The position numbers were made by a program, and so were the translations under genes. Of a stretch of DNA of 64,000 nt, positions 17,552 to 27,065 are shown in pieces. The notes beneath the pieces are model-generated. The model saw nothing but the letters and a program-made list of their open reading frames with translations, was not told the DNA's origin and made no database searches. Where the stretch lies: assembly GCA_963717515.1 (NCBI GenBank), contig OY970338.1:434001-498000 (forward strand), in the 5' to 3' direction. Each line of letters begins with the position of its first letter. Position 1 is the stretch's first letter. The DNA is from CAYXZQ01 sp963717515 (GTDB lineage Archaea > Nanobdellota > Nanobdellia > Woesearchaeales > DSVV01).

Positions 17552-18382
17552 GTGGGAATAATTTCAAGGATCTTCAACAATTTGGCAGTATGGTTTTATC
17601 CTGACCTAAAGAAAGACCTCTACATCACCAATATGAACTATAGCATAGAGACCTTCATCAAATTCTCATTCCTTGTGACGCTTGTCTTCACTATCCTCTT
17701 CATGATACCAATTGGATACCTTATCATCTATTTCAACAAGGGCCATGCCATTGCGATAATCATGTTCACGGTTGTCTTTGTATTCGTCATGCTTTTTCTG
17801 ATACTGTTCTCGCTGCCGAGAATCAACAGGAACACTCTCGGCAAGCGGATCGAGGGTGAGGTCGCTGTAACGGGAAGGAGGCTGCTCATCCAGCTCGAAT
17901 CCGGCAAGTCCCTCATAAACTCGATAATCAATGTCGCAAAGCACAAGAAGGAAACAAGCAAGGCGCTCGAGAGGATGGCATATGAGCTCTACATGGGAAA
18001 GCCCCTCGAACAGGCAATAAATGAGGCTATCATAGACTCACCTTCCCCAACATTCAGGAAGATATTCATACAGATAAGGAACTCGCTCAAGATCGGCTCT
18101 GACCTCAAGCACACGCTCAAGGCATCACTTGAAGAGATAACCCGCGGAAAGATAATAGAGTTTGAATCTTTCGGCAAGAAGCTCAACCCCCTCGGGCTCT
18201 TCTACATGATATTCGGGACTATCGGCCCGTCGCTAGGTGTAGTCATCTTTGTCATATTCCTGACCATCCTGAACATCCCGATTGAGATGAGGGTCCTGAC
18301 CCTGTTCCTCTCGATAATCGTACTCATACAGCTTTTCTTCATACTGATATTCTCAAAGATGAGGCCTGAGCTGGAGATCTGA
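17552..18382 (+). CDS. TadC/FlaJ-like pilus assembly membrane protein (first)
   Basis: The 276-residue protein starts at GTG 17552, three bases after the ATPase stop. Two N-terminal helices (about 33-56 and 64-88) precede a T2SF-type cytoplasmic domain (GEVAVTGRRLLIQLESGKSLINSI...). Two C-terminal helices follow (about 216-238 and 246-268). T2SF proteins form the platform on which the ATPase drives pilin insertion. It is paired with a second member at 18386, as in Tad systems with TadB and TadC. Confidence 0.88.
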   Translation: MGIISRIFNNLAVWFYPDLKKDLYITNMNYSIETFIKFSFLVTLVFTILFMIPIGYLIIYFNKGHAIAIIMFTVVFVFVMLFLILFSLPRINRNTLGKRIEGEVAVTGRRLLIQLESGKSLINSIINVAKHKKETSKALERMAYELYMGKPLEQAINEAIIDSPSPTFRKIFIQIRNSLKIGSDLKHTLKASLEEITRGKIIEFESFGKKLNPLGLFYMIFGTIGPSLGVVIFVIFLTILNIPIEMRVLTLFLSIIVLIQLFFILIFSKMRPELEI

Positions 18383-18385
18383 TAT

Positions 18386-19441
18386 ATGAAAAAGAAAAAC
18401 AATGGAATCGATAAAAGGCTTGGCAGAGTCGGCAGAGGCATCGTCAGCTTCATATCTTTTGCCATAAAAGCGGAAAAGCTCAGAGACCGCTTCGCCAAAG
18501 CAGGATTCGATGACATACAATACGAGAGGATAGGCAAGGGATTCGCACTGACATGGCTCATAACGTTTCTTTGGTATGCTTACCTGCTCCTGACAGGAGT
18601 CCTCTTTGATTACAGCATATTACTCATAATATTCAGCTCCGTCTTATTCATCCTTGTGGTTGAGTTCATCATCCTCGTAATCGCAGTCACTTCTGTGATA
18701 ATATACCTCAATGCACGGAGCTATAACAGGATCCAGGACATAGAGGAACGCCTGCCGTTGTTCCTCAGGGAGCTCTCCACGAACCTGAAAGCAGGCAGGG
18801 AATTCGTCGATGCGCTGGAGGATTCACTTACACCTGAGCTGGGATATCTCAATGATGACATAAAGAGGATAATAGTCGACATCCGGAGCGGAAAGATGAT
18901 TGACAAGGTCCTCCTGAAATATTCACAACGATACGATTCATATGCTGTCAATGAAACATTTGAGATCATCCTCGAGGCCCACAAGGGAGGCGGAGGGTTG
19001 TCTGAAATAATAGACAAGATTGCAGAGAACCTTGAGATGATCCATTACCTCAAGAAAAGCGCAATCGCCAGCGTGTCGAACTATGTAATCTTCACAACAA
19101 TAGTGGCACTGATTCTTGCACCGCTGCTTTTTGCACTTTCATACAGGCTTCTCTTCCTAATTAACACCCTGCTCTCAAGGCTTGTAGTTACAGGCAACAC
19201 TCCTTCATATCTGAGCATCGCAAACAGGTTCAATATAAATTTCGACGACTTCAGATGGTTTTCATGGATCGGCATCGGAGTCATTTCAGGAAGTGCAGCT
19301 TCCATCATTTCGCTCATCAGGAAAGGCAGCTTGAAAGGGGCACCTATACTGATAATCATGTATATAATCTTGTCAATCATAATGTACGAGGTCTGCTTCA
19401 GGGTGCTTACTGCCATGTTCAACCTGCTATTCGTGATCTAG
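18386..19441 (+). CDS. TadC/FlaJ-like pilus assembly membrane protein (second)
   Basis: This is a 351-residue partner of the previous protein. The order is a soluble N-terminal 50 residues, helices near 52-72 and 77-107, then the T2SF domain (ERLPLFLRELSTNLKAGREFVDALEDSL, HKGGGGLSEIIDKIAENL), and about three C-terminal helices ending FNLLFVI. The start lies three bases after the preceding stop. Two adjacent T2SF proteins behind one ATPase mark this as a Tad- or adhesion-pilus-type platform, not a single-FlaJ archaellum. Confidence 0.88.
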   Translation: MKKKNNGIDKRLGRVGRGIVSFISFAIKAEKLRDRFAKAGFDDIQYERIGKGFALTWLITFLWYAYLLLTGVLFDYSILLIIFSSVLFILVVEFIILVIAVTSVIIYLNARSYNRIQDIEERLPLFLRELSTNLKAGREFVDALEDSLTPELGYLNDDIKRIIVDIRSGKMIDKVLLKYSQRYDSYAVNETFEIILEAHKGGGGLSEIIDKIAENLEMIHYLKKSAIASVSNYVIFTTIVALILAPLLFALSYRLLFLINTLLSRLVVTGNTPSYLSIANRFNINFDDFRWFSWIGIGVISGSAASIISLIRKGSLKGAPILIIMYIILSIIMYEVCFRVLTAMFNLLFVI

Positions 19442-19449
19442 GTGATATA

Positions 19450-20796
19450 TTGATCTACCCATTCAGAGAAAAAAGCGAGGACTATCTTCTCCGCAGGCTC
19501 AATGAGGAGACCGGCAATCTGAATGACCTTGTGAGGAAGCTTGGAAGAGAGCAGGAGATTAAGGCAGAGCTCAACAGGAGAGTCATCTACGGGCTGAGAG
19601 AGCAGGGGCATGAATTCTCAGAGAGGCTGACAGTTCTAAAGACTAAGCTTGCCGGACTTGTCCTGAGCCAATGCGAATACCTCAAAGCTACAGAGAAGAA
19701 GATGGCAAGGATCGAGCATCTGCTCAACCTGCTCATATACATGGAACAGGTGTCGCTTGCAATCCATACAGGGCTAAAAAGGGATGACCTCTCTGACATG
19801 ATTGATGTCAATCTCATGCCCATAAATAAGTTCAGGAAAGAGCTTGAGCATATAAAGATGCTGAGCTCATCTTTCAACATATTGAAGATAGAGCTTGAGA
19901 AGCAGAAAGGCTACATAAATGCATTCGACCTTGACCCCCAGACCATGGAAGAGCGCTATTACTTCGAGAGCTCAAAAGAAGAGAACAGGCTCTCAGAAGA
20001 GGAGATAGTCAGCGTGTCACAGCTGGGGGATTTCTGCCAGGACCTCAAGGCGATGATAGGCGAGAGGATGGATAACAGGCAGCCAACATTCTCAGACTCT
20101 GACAAGGCAGTTCACGCCCAGATATCAGAGCTCAAGGCAATCAGGCTCGGACAGTCTGCATTTTCCCCATCCATATATACATTCTTAAAAAGGCTGGTCG
20201 CTGCCAATGTCCGCTCGAAAAGCATGAGGAAGCTGATAATATTCCTGATACTTTTCCTGCTCTCCAGGCTCAGCAAATTCAGGACAGAGACATACAATTC
20301 ACAATTGCGATGCACAATCATCGCATACAATCTCCTGGGCTTCCTTCATACAGGCAAAAACCAGAGGGATATCATCACAGGAGCAACCCTCATATCCGGA
20401 TTTCCCGACCTCAGCCCGTCTGACCTTGAAGATACAGGTGACAGTGAAGAGCTTGCCATCATAAAGAGATATTATAATTCGGTCAGCCAGCTTTTTGACG
20501 AGGAGCTTGCATTCGTCAATACCCTGATTGGATATTACAAATCAAGGACAGATGAGACACCTGTCCTGCCCTGGGCTGAAGAAGGTGCCAAGGTCATGGG
20601 GCTGGTATCTGATTTTGACAAGGTCATCAGGGAGATGGAATTCGACCACGCAAGGATTGAAGCAAAAAAAGAGGACATTTTCCGGGTGCTCGATGAAAGG
20701 CACAAGGGATGCGACAAGGAGATTTCCTGGCTGCTCTCAAGATGGGCTGCATTGATACCAGGGCCTCTTGCAGGAACTGGCAGTCCTGGAAAATAA
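19450..20796 (+). CDS. Long coiled-coil protein in the pilus operon
   Basis: This is a 448-residue protein of unknown family. It starts at TTG 19450, preceded by GGTGAT and eight bases after the TadC-like stop; the frame is open further upstream, but that part lies within the TadC-like gene. It is dominated by charged helical segments with heptad-like spacing (residues 10-180 and 330-420). One hydrophobic stretch (LIIFLILFLLSRL) sits near residue 255. No signal peptide is seen. Its place between platform genes and pilins suggests an assembly or length-control role, as an inference from context only. Confidence 0.65.
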   Translation: MIYPFREKSEDYLLRRLNEETGNLNDLVRKLGREQEIKAELNRRVIYGLREQGHEFSERLTVLKTKLAGLVLSQCEYLKATEKKMARIEHLLNLLIYMEQVSLAIHTGLKRDDLSDMIDVNLMPINKFRKELEHIKMLSSSFNILKIELEKQKGYINAFDLDPQTMEERYYFESSKEENRLSEEEIVSVSQLGDFCQDLKAMIGERMDNRQPTFSDSDKAVHAQISELKAIRLGQSAFSPSIYTFLKRLVAANVRSKSMRKLIIFLILFLLSRLSKFRTETYNSQLRCTIIAYNLLGFLHTGKNQRDIITGATLISGFPDLSPSDLEDTGDSEELAIIKRYYNSVSQLFDEELAFVNTLIGYYKSRTDETPVLPWAEEGAKVMGLVSDFDKVIREMEFDHARIEAKKEDIFRVLDERHKGCDKEISWLLSRWAALIPGPLAGTGSPGK

Positions 20797-20858
20797 CATA
20801 AAATTTTTAAACAAGAACACCCAGAATCTTATAAAAACCCAAAACGAGGTGAACATTC

Positions 20859-21359
20859 ATGAGAAAAAATGCACAGATAACGATGGAATCGCTCCTCCTG
20901 TACGGTGCTGCGATACTTGTAGTGCTTCTTGCAATAGCCGCGCTCACGTACTTCGGAGTGCTGGACCTTGGCAGGCTCCTGCCTGAGAAATGCAATTTCA
21001 AAGGCTCAGGGATATTCAACTGCGAGGAATATGCTGCGACTCTGCATCCAGGTGGCGATCTTGACATAAGCCTGGTGCTGAGCAACAGGGGGACTAAGAC
21101 AGTGACGATTAAAGGGACAGAATTTAACCCAGTCGACACAAATATTATGACATCTGATTGCAAAGACACCCTTGCAACTGCTGATGAGGTGTCAATAGCA
21201 CCGGGCGGCACAGGCAGGATAGATATTCACTGTACAGGATACCAAGGGGTCGCCAACAGCAGGCTAAGCGGAACAGTCAAGCTGACACATTCATTAGGTG
21301 TGCTTGACCAGACAACCAGCGGTGATATCACGATAACGATGTCAGAAGCCTCGACCTGA
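20859..21359 (+). CDS. Type IV pilin-like protein 1
   Basis: The 166-residue protein has a class III-type leader: MRKNAQITMESLLLYGAAIL, with likely prepilin cleavage just before Gln6. A continuous hydrophobic helix follows (about 10-32), then a beta-rich domain with several cysteines (near 47, 57, 109, 127). GAGGTGAA precedes the ATG. A TATA-like AATTTTTAAAC at about 20801-20812 indicates the pilin genes may have their own promoter. It is the best major pilin candidate because it heads the pilin cassette; prepilin peptidase is at 53746. Confidence 0.8.
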   Translation: MRKNAQITMESLLLYGAAILVVLLAIAALTYFGVLDLGRLLPEKCNFKGSGIFNCEEYAATLHPGGDLDISLVLSNRGTKTVTIKGTEFNPVDTNIMTSDCKDTLATADEVSIAPGGTGRIDIHCTGYQGVANSRLSGTVKLTHSLGVLDQTTSGDITITMSEAST

Positions 21360-21399
21360 GGAGAGCAACTTTATTTTTTTTATTATCTTCAAATCCAAA

Positions 21400-21924
21400 A
21401 TGCGGTCAGCTAAGTCTCAATCTGCAGTCGAATTCATGCTTTTGATAGCCGGGATTCTCTTCATATTCCTGCCGCTGTTCTATGTTTTCTCTGACTACAG
21501 CCTGAAATCAGGCTCAGACATCTCGACCTCGATGGCAAAGGATGTCGGGCAGAAGCTGATAGACCAGTCAAGGGAGATTTATTACCTGGGCAGGTTCTCA
21601 AAAGAGGTAATAACTGTCAATATCCCTGAAGGCATCGAAAACATGAGCACCCTGATAATTGACCTGCCTGGGGATGCTGATGATGAGTTCTACCTCATCA
21701 TGAATGTCTCAAACGGCCAGGCAAAGGAGGACATCGTGCTATCAAGCGAAGTGCCGTTAGTGACGTCGGATTGCAGCACCATAGCATGTTTCAGCGGATA
21801 TGACTGCACATATTGCAATTTCAACAGGACAGAGGCAATGCCCGGAAAAAAGGACTACAGGCTGGAGAATTCAGAGAAAGACGGCAGGACAGTCATAAAC
21901 ATCTCAGTGGTCCAGTGGAACTAA
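21400..21924 (+). CDS. Type IV pilin-like protein 2
   Basis: The 174-residue protein begins MRSAKSQSAVEFMLLIAGIL. The pattern Lys-Ser-Gln-Ser-Ala-Val-Glu-Phe matches class III prepilin cleavage before Gln, with Glu at mature position 5. The hydrophobic helix covers 12-32. The C-terminal domain has four cysteines between about 124 and 145, probably disulfide-linked. It follows the first pilin by 40 bases and is followed one base later by the next pilin, so it is co-transcribed. Confidence 0.8.
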   Translation: MRSAKSQSAVEFMLLIAGILFIFLPLFYVFSDYSLKSGSDISTSMAKDVGQKLIDQSREIYYLGRFSKEVITVNIPEGIENMSTLIIDLPGDADDEFYLIMNVSNGQAKEDIVLSSEVPLVTSDCSTIACFSGYDCTYCNFNRTEAMPGKKDYRLENSEKDGRTVINISVVQWN

Positions 21925-21925
21925 A

Positions 21926-22321
21926 ATGCGCAAGAGATCCCAGTTCACTGTCGAATTCATGTTCATTTTCACTATCGCATTTTTGATCTTCCTCGTCCTG
22001 GTCACAATAATAATCCAGTTTGTCGACAGCAGCAGGACAAAGATGCAGTTCGACAGGTTCGACTCATTCGCAGAGGGCATCCAGAAAAATTTTCTGCTTG
22101 CAAGGGACAGCGGAACAGGATTTGCAGTCACCCTGAACCTGCCTGACACCATTGACGGCTATAGTTACACTATCAGCAACGAGAAAGATGCTGTCTTCAT
22201 ACAGGACAGCGATGCAGGCATCCTCGCCTACAGGATAATCCCGAATTCCACAGGCATGCTCAAAAAAGGCTGCAACATGATAACAAAGGAGAACAGCGTG
22301 ATAAAGATTGAAGAATGCTAA
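21926..22321 (+). CDS. Type IV pilin-like protein 3
   Basis: The 131-residue protein begins MRKRSQFTVEFMFIFTIAFL, another class III leader (cleavage before Gln6, Glu10). The helix spans 8-36. The head is short, about 90 residues, with cysteines near 118 and 131. It starts one base after the previous stop and overlaps the next gene by 14 bases. The small head is typical of a minor pilin. Confidence 0.8.
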   Translation: MRKRSQFTVEFMFIFTIAFLIFLVLVTIIIQFVDSSRTKMQFDRFDSFAEGIQKNFLLARDSGTGFAVTLNLPDTIDGYSYTISNEKDAVFIQDSDAGILAYRIIPNSTGMLKKGCNMITKENSVIKIEEC

Positions 22322-22832
22322 AGCACAGGTGACAAGCCTCGATATAATTATCAGCATAATAATCCTCCTTGTGCTCCTCGGGATAATCACAGTGATACTT
22401 ACGATGATTGTCGAAAGCTCGGCTTCAAGAGAATATTATGGCGGGGAACTGTTCGCGAAGGTAGAAGGCCTTGACGACAGCATCGCATTCCTCTCGGACC
22501 ACAAGGTGGATGAGGCAAAGCTGGCCTCATTTTCGCACCTCGATTATGAAAGCAGGATAAAACCACTGATGCTCTCGGACTCAGAAAGATTCAATACCAT
22601 CGAAGATGATGTCTGCATATTCTTCACATCAGGCAATGACATCCTCGCTTTCGACGGCATGGATTCAGTCGGGATGGCACTACAGCCCGATGGGTCGAAG
22701 GGCCTCTGCAACCCTGCAGACCCATGCAGGAACTACAGGGAATCATTTGCCTATTCAAAGCCGGTCCTGAAGGAATCAGGCCCGGCAGAGAAGAAGATTG
22801 CGAAGATGAATATCGTTGTATGCGTCAAGTAG
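22308..22832 (+). CDS. Pilin-like protein 4
   Basis: The 174-residue protein starts at TTG 22308 within the end of the previous pilin gene. It begins MKNAKAQVTSLDIIISIIIL, with a likely prepilin cleavage before Gln7 but Asp in place of the usual Glu at mature +6. The helix covers 11-36. The head domain contains cysteines near 105, 136, 142 and 173. No ATG in the correct frame gives the hydrophobic helix, which supports the TTG start. Confidence 0.72.
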   Translation: MKNAKAQVTSLDIIISIIILLVLLGIITVILTMIVESSASREYYGGELFAKVEGLDDSIAFLSDHKVDEAKLASFSHLDYESRIKPLMLSDSERFNTIEDDVCIFFTSGNDILAFDGMDSVGMALQPDGSKGLCNPADPCRNYRESFAYSKPVLKESGPAEKKIAKMNIVVCVK

Positions 22833-22843
22833 TCAGGATATGC

Positions 22844-23314
22844 ATGAGATTTACCGGAAAAATGAAAAAAAAGGGGTATTTTTACACATTCGATGCAGTG
22901 CTTGCTGTGATAATACTTGTGATAGGCATCATCCTCATCGCAAGCTTCTACATGTATGCACCTGAGAAGAGCATGGCCCAGGACATCTCTGCGGACATGG
23001 CGGGCCTCCTGTCTGATGTCAGGGTGGATGAGCTCTGCGGAGCGGTCCCGGGGACATGCAGCTGCCCGTATCCTGTGCTTGAGGATGTCTGCAATGAATA
23101 CACCCCGGCAGACAAGGACATGAGCATTCTCCAGCTCTTCGGCCTGCTTTATTTCAAGAACAACAGGACAGCGATAGATTCGATTGTCGATGAGATGATT
23201 ATACAGGAAGGCATCCTGCCTGATGAGTATGAGTTGCAGCTCATGCTAGAGGACCCGAAGGACCCGGGTAAACTGGAGCAGCTTTATCCGCTTGTGTCCA
23301 AGTACGAGGACTGA
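22844..23314 (+). CDS. Pilin-like membrane-anchored protein 5
   Basis: This protein has about 156 residues. The N-terminus, MKKKGYFYTFDAVLAVIILVIGIIL after a few extra residues, is a basic leader followed by a 22-residue helix; the head includes four cysteines clustered at about 61-78 (GAVPGTCSCPYPVLEDVC). An ATG at 22862 would remove six residues and is equally possible; neither has a strong ribosome site. The longer frame upstream overlaps the previous gene and is rejected. It ends two bases before the next gene. Confidence 0.68.
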   Translation: MRFTGKMKKKGYFYTFDAVLAVIILVIGIILIASFYMYAPEKSMAQDISADMAGLLSDVRVDELCGAVPGTCSCPYPVLEDVCNEYTPADKDMSILQLFGLLYFKNNRTAIDSIVDEMIIQEGILPDEYELQLMLEDPKDPGKLEQLYPLVSKYED

Positions 23315-23316
23315 TT

Positions 23317-23763
23317 ATGACAAGAAAGACTTTAATCAAGATGGTTGGGATGATGCTGATCATATTGCTTGCGGCCGGATTATATATAGTCTATCATGAG
23401 GCATCATCAAGGAAGCTCATCCAGAGAGATACAGGCAATGGTTCTGCCCAAGCAGATAGGAGTTCTTTGACCCCTATGACATTCGAGGAAAGGATGGGTA
23501 TTGGAAATGACGGCAATGAGACAGTCAGGGAATACCTGCTGGGCTGCAGCGAGATAGAGAGCATCCCGGAATCGCTGGGCTGCTATGAGGCTTACTACAG
23601 CAAGAATGATGAGGCCTTCAGGCAGGGAATCGAGGGATGCGGCAGCTCTTCAGAATGCCTTGATGATTTTTATTATGGTTTTGCTTCAACAGAGAACAGC
23701 ATTTTCTGCAACAGGATAATTGATGAAGAATACAGGAGGGAATGCATAACGAGCATAAAATGA
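23317..23763 (+). CDS. Membrane-anchored Cys-containing protein in pilus locus
   Basis: The 148-residue protein has one N-terminal membrane helix (about 8-26). A linker rich in Ser/Asn/Asp follows, then a C-terminal domain with six evenly spaced cysteines (residues about 77-144) that probably form disulfides. No family is recognised. Its stop overlaps the ATG of the large von Willebrand protein (ATGA), so the two are translationally coupled and may be partners. Confidence 0.65.
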   Translation: MTRKTLIKMVGMMLIILLAAGLYIVYHEASSRKLIQRDTGNGSAQADRSSLTPMTFEERMGIGNDGNETVREYLLGCSEIESIPESLGCYEAYYSKNDEAFRQGIEGCGSSSECLDDFYYGFASTENSIFCNRIIDEEYRRECITSIK

Positions 23764-26270
23764 GAAGATACTTCATGATATTGTTGATGCTGTCAATTGC
23801 AGCAGGCTCTACATCCGCCCAGGTTACGCTCTTCAACAACTCCCTGCCAAGCATCGACCTGCCTTATCCCGGGCTTGACCAGACAGACAGGTTCTTCATA
23901 ACCCTGCCCCAGGGGACAGTAACAGAGGCGAGGATGGACATCCAGGGGCTTGACATCCTAGGCCAGACAATACTGCCTGCAGACATAATAATCGTGACCG
24001 ATGTATCAGGGAGCATGGGCAGCAGTGGAAAGATCAATGCTGCAAAATCAGCCTCCCTGAGTTTCCTTGACAATGTCAACCTGAACTACATACATGTCGG
24101 CCTTGTCCATTATTCCCAATGGGGAGGGGAGACCGCGAGCGTTCTCAGGACCGACCTTGATGAGCACCTGACTGATAACAGGGCCGACCTGGAATCAGAG
24201 ATAAATGGTTATTTTGCAAACGGATTTACCAACATGGGAGGAGGAATGGAACTAGCGATGGATGAGCTTCTCGGCTCCCATGCCCAGAACACCGACAGGA
24301 AATTCATGATAGTGATGACCGACGGGATAGCGAACTGCTATCCGAATAACATAGACAATTATGACCTTTACAACACTGGAAGCGGTACGTGCAATGATGG
24401 AACTGCCGGAAGGAATTCTGCCACTGATTTCGTGCTCTCCATCACCCAGACACTGGTGGCCAATGACATAGTCGTCTATGGGGTCGCTTTCGGAAGCGAT
24501 GCAAATCAGCAGCTGATAGACCAGATATCATCCCTTACAGGAGGCCAGTCTTATTTTGCCCCTGATTCATTGACTCTGAAAAGCATCTACAACGAGATTG
24601 CCCAGTCGATAAGCTACCAGGATTTCCCGACACCTGACATATCATCATCCAGTCCCAGAAGCCTGCAGGGCTGGAGCTATCCCGGGCAGTTCTCGCTCGG
24701 AGCGACATGGGAGAACCAAGACTGCGGCACGCCCCAGGCAGCCTGCAGCGATCTAAGGAACCTTCTCCAGTCAAACATGGATCAGTGCACCGCCTTCCCA
24801 TGCGACGTCATATTCGATGCCCATTCAGACACCTTCGGGCAGCTGACATTATCAAACCTGCACATCGAGATAAACGAGCCACCCCAAGGCAACTATCCGC
24901 CCCTGGGCACCTGCAATAACAGGCATATATCCTGCCCTGATTCAATGATAATCATCAACCTGGACGACGGCTCTCTGGTGACAGATCCAAATGATCCACC
25001 TGACAGCCTGACATGGAAGCTTGACTCGACACTTCAACCGCCCAGCGGGGCTCACTTCATCCTTGATCCGGATTATGACCAAGAGAGGAGGCTTTCAATA
25101 ACAGTTGATCCGACCCACCTTGGCGACCCATCATGGGAGATGTTCATATTCAATGTAACTGACCCATGGGGTGCGTCGGCAATGGCATGCGTGAACGTGA
25201 GTTATGAAGGGTGCATGCTGTGCGGAGACGGGATCGTCGAACCCGGTGAGCAGTGCGACGACGGGAATACTGTCGGCACAGACTCGTGCGTGGACTGCAT
25301 GAACGCAGTATGCGGGGACGGGTTCCTGCATGCGGGTGTCGAAGAATGCGATTTCGGACCAGCAGGCATCGGCGATGACAGTGACGGATGTCGGGACGAC
25401 TGCACCAGGATATCCTGCGGAGACGGCATTGTTGATGCAGGAGAGCAGTGCGATGATGGGAATGACGTTAATACAGATGCTTGCGTGAATTGCATGAATG
25501 CGGAATGCGGAGATGGGTATTTGGAGGCAGGTGTCGAGGAATGCGACGGAAATATAAATGTCGGGCAGCATGAGAGGTGCAATGACGAGTGTGAGGTAGA
25601 GCATCTGACCTACTGTGGAGATGGTGTGAAGCAGAGCCCTAATGATGATCACGTTAATGAAGAATGTGATGGTGATGATGGCATTTCCGGCGATTACGAG
25701 CACTGCTCATCCAGCTGCCATGTCGTGGAAGAGACATATTGTGGTGATGGGATTCTGACGCCTCACAACTACCAGGGAGATGACGAGGAATGCGATTACG
25801 GAAATGAGAATGGGGGGGATTTCTGCAATGGGCAGTGCCAAAAGACAGTCCCTTTGTTCAGAAAATACACCATAAAGAACACGGACTTCAACTCGTTCGA
25901 TATATACAAACAGTATCTTGACGACATATGGCCTGACCCGACAGATGTTGCAAGCATAACTGTCACAGGAGAAGATGTCCTGTCCCCGGCAATCAGCTAC
26001 AATGCAGCAAGCGTAGCAGTGCCTCATGACGGATGGACCGGCTCAGAACTGATGCATTTCGTCGTCGTGAACAAACAGGGAGAGTCGGTCTCGATGGACA
26101 TTAATTTCACTGTGGTCGAGACTCCGGAATATGGGGTATCCGGCCAGGAGACAAGGCTGTTGGTGTCAAAAGGCATTCTCGTATCAGACTACTACCTGGA
26201 TTCCCTCATGGGCAATGTGGTATTCTGGGGGCCTTACGATATAACAGTCAAGGTCTGGGAGAAAAGATGA
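23760..26270 (+). CDS. Von Willebrand A-domain adhesin with Cys-rich DUF4215-like repeats
   Basis: The 836-residue secreted protein has a signal peptide (MRRYFMILLMLSIAAGSTSA) and a VWA domain with the MIDAS motif DVSGS near residue 80, NMGGGME and MTDGIANC. A beta-rich middle follows (about 290-480), with six cysteine-rich repeats (about 487-700) of the form CGDG-x-(E)QCD-DGN. These match the Myxococcus-type DUF4215 repeat. The C-terminal 130 residues lack a clear anchor. MIDAS domains bind ligands through a metal ion. In a pilus operon such a protein is plausibly a tip adhesin. The chosen ATG overlaps the upstream stop; a start at 23742 would lie inside that gene. Confidence 0.88.
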   Translation: MRRYFMILLMLSIAAGSTSAQVTLFNNSLPSIDLPYPGLDQTDRFFITLPQGTVTEARMDIQGLDILGQTILPADIIIVTDVSGSMGSSGKINAAKSASLSFLDNVNLNYIHVGLVHYSQWGGETASVLRTDLDEHLTDNRADLESEINGYFANGFTNMGGGMELAMDELLGSHAQNTDRKFMIVMTDGIANCYPNNIDNYDLYNTGSGTCNDGTAGRNSATDFVLSITQTLVANDIVVYGVAFGSDANQQLIDQISSLTGGQSYFAPDSLTLKSIYNEIAQSISYQDFPTPDISSSSPRSLQGWSYPGQFSLGATWENQDCGTPQAACSDLRNLLQSNMDQCTAFPCDVIFDAHSDTFGQLTLSNLHIEINEPPQGNYPPLGTCNNRHISCPDSMIIINLDDGSLVTDPNDPPDSLTWKLDSTLQPPSGAHFILDPDYDQERRLSITVDPTHLGDPSWEMFIFNVTDPWGASAMACVNVSYEGCMLCGDGIVEPGEQCDDGNTVGTDSCVDCMNAVCGDGFLHAGVEECDFGPAGIGDDSDGCRDDCTRISCGDGIVDAGEQCDDGNDVNTDACVNCMNAECGDGYLEAGVEECDGNINVGQHERCNDECEVEHLTYCGDGVKQSPNDDHVNEECDGDDGISGDYEHCSSSCHVVEETYCGDGILTPHNYQGDDEECDYGNENGGDFCNGQCQKTVPLFRKYTIKNTDFNSFDIYKQYLDDIWPDPTDVASITVTGEDVLSPAISYNAASVAVPHDGWTGSELMHFVVVNKQGESVSMDINFTVVETPEYGVSGQETRLLVSKGILVSDYYLDSLMGNVVFWGPYDITVKVWEKR

Positions 26271-27001
26271 ACAGGAGAGCCATATTTTTCACATTGTCGG
26301 CGGTTCTGATACTCCTTGTGGTCTTCTCCATATTCCTATGGGAGAGTGAGAGCAGCAATCAGGCAAGCGATTCAGATATCCAGTATACAAAACAGAAGGT
26401 AACTTCTGATTATATGAATGACATAGGCTCCACATACCTGCCTGAGTTCGTCTCTGTGGCAGAGAAGTTTGCGATGAGGGAGATGTCTACATATGTTGCC
26501 CATGACCTCTCGGCAGCATTGAGGATCGATCTTGAGAGGAACCTTACCTACTCAATCATGACCGGGCACATAGACAATAATTCGCATAACCCTGCAACTG
26601 AGATAGTTGCTGAGGAATACACCCTTCCGCTGCTGGTCAACTCGACGTTCAGCACACTGGCTGGCCCACTGGTTTTCGATCAGTTTGTCTTCAGGGTGAC
26701 GTCAGTCGAGCATTTGACAGACGACATCATCAGGGTCAACAGCTCAGCCAGGTTCACGCTCAAAGGGCAGATCATCTCATTGGATCAGATATCCAACATC
26801 ACCTGGAGCGACAGCAGGAATTATTCAGATGATTTTTCCCTGGTCGGGTTCTACAATATCCGCTCGGGCGAGCCGATTACCGGCATTTGGGCCAGGAACA
26901 GCAGCTATGATTGTTTTTTGCATACACTCGATTCTGATTACCATTGCCAAGGCTTCGTCGGACTGTGCCCATTCACTTACTGCTCTTACCCTCCTCCCTG
27001 A
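26267..27001 (+). CDS. Pilin-like membrane-anchored protein, last gene of pilus locus
   Basis: The 244-residue protein starts ATG 26267, overlapping the stop of the VWA gene (ATGA). It begins MNRRAIFFTLSAVLILLVVF, a basic leader with a membrane helix but no clear Gln cleavage site. The rest is a beta-rich ectodomain with many sequons and four cysteines near the C-terminus (CFLHTLDSDYHC, CPFTYC). It resembles a minor pilin or anchor for the VWA protein; no family is recognised. Confidence 0.68.
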   Translation: MNRRAIFFTLSAVLILLVVFSIFLWESESSNQASDSDIQYTKQKVTSDYMNDIGSTYLPEFVSVAEKFAMREMSTYVAHDLSAALRIDLERNLTYSIMTGHIDNNSHNPATEIVAEEYTLPLLVNSTFSTLAGPLVFDQFVFRVTSVEHLTDDIIRVNSSARFTLKGQIISLDQISNITWSDSRNYSDDFSLVGFYNIRSGEPITGIWARNSSYDCFLHTLDSDYHCQGFVGLCPFTYCSYPPP

Positions 27002-27065
27002 AAAATCGAAAATTATTTAATTGATGCAGATAAACCTTTTCTTTATCATATCTTGAGGTTTATAT

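Noticed and set aside
25131..25703. Long minus-strand frame opposite the Cys-rich repeats
   Set aside because: It is the complement of the DUF4215-like repeat region, whose codon bias opens the opposite frame.
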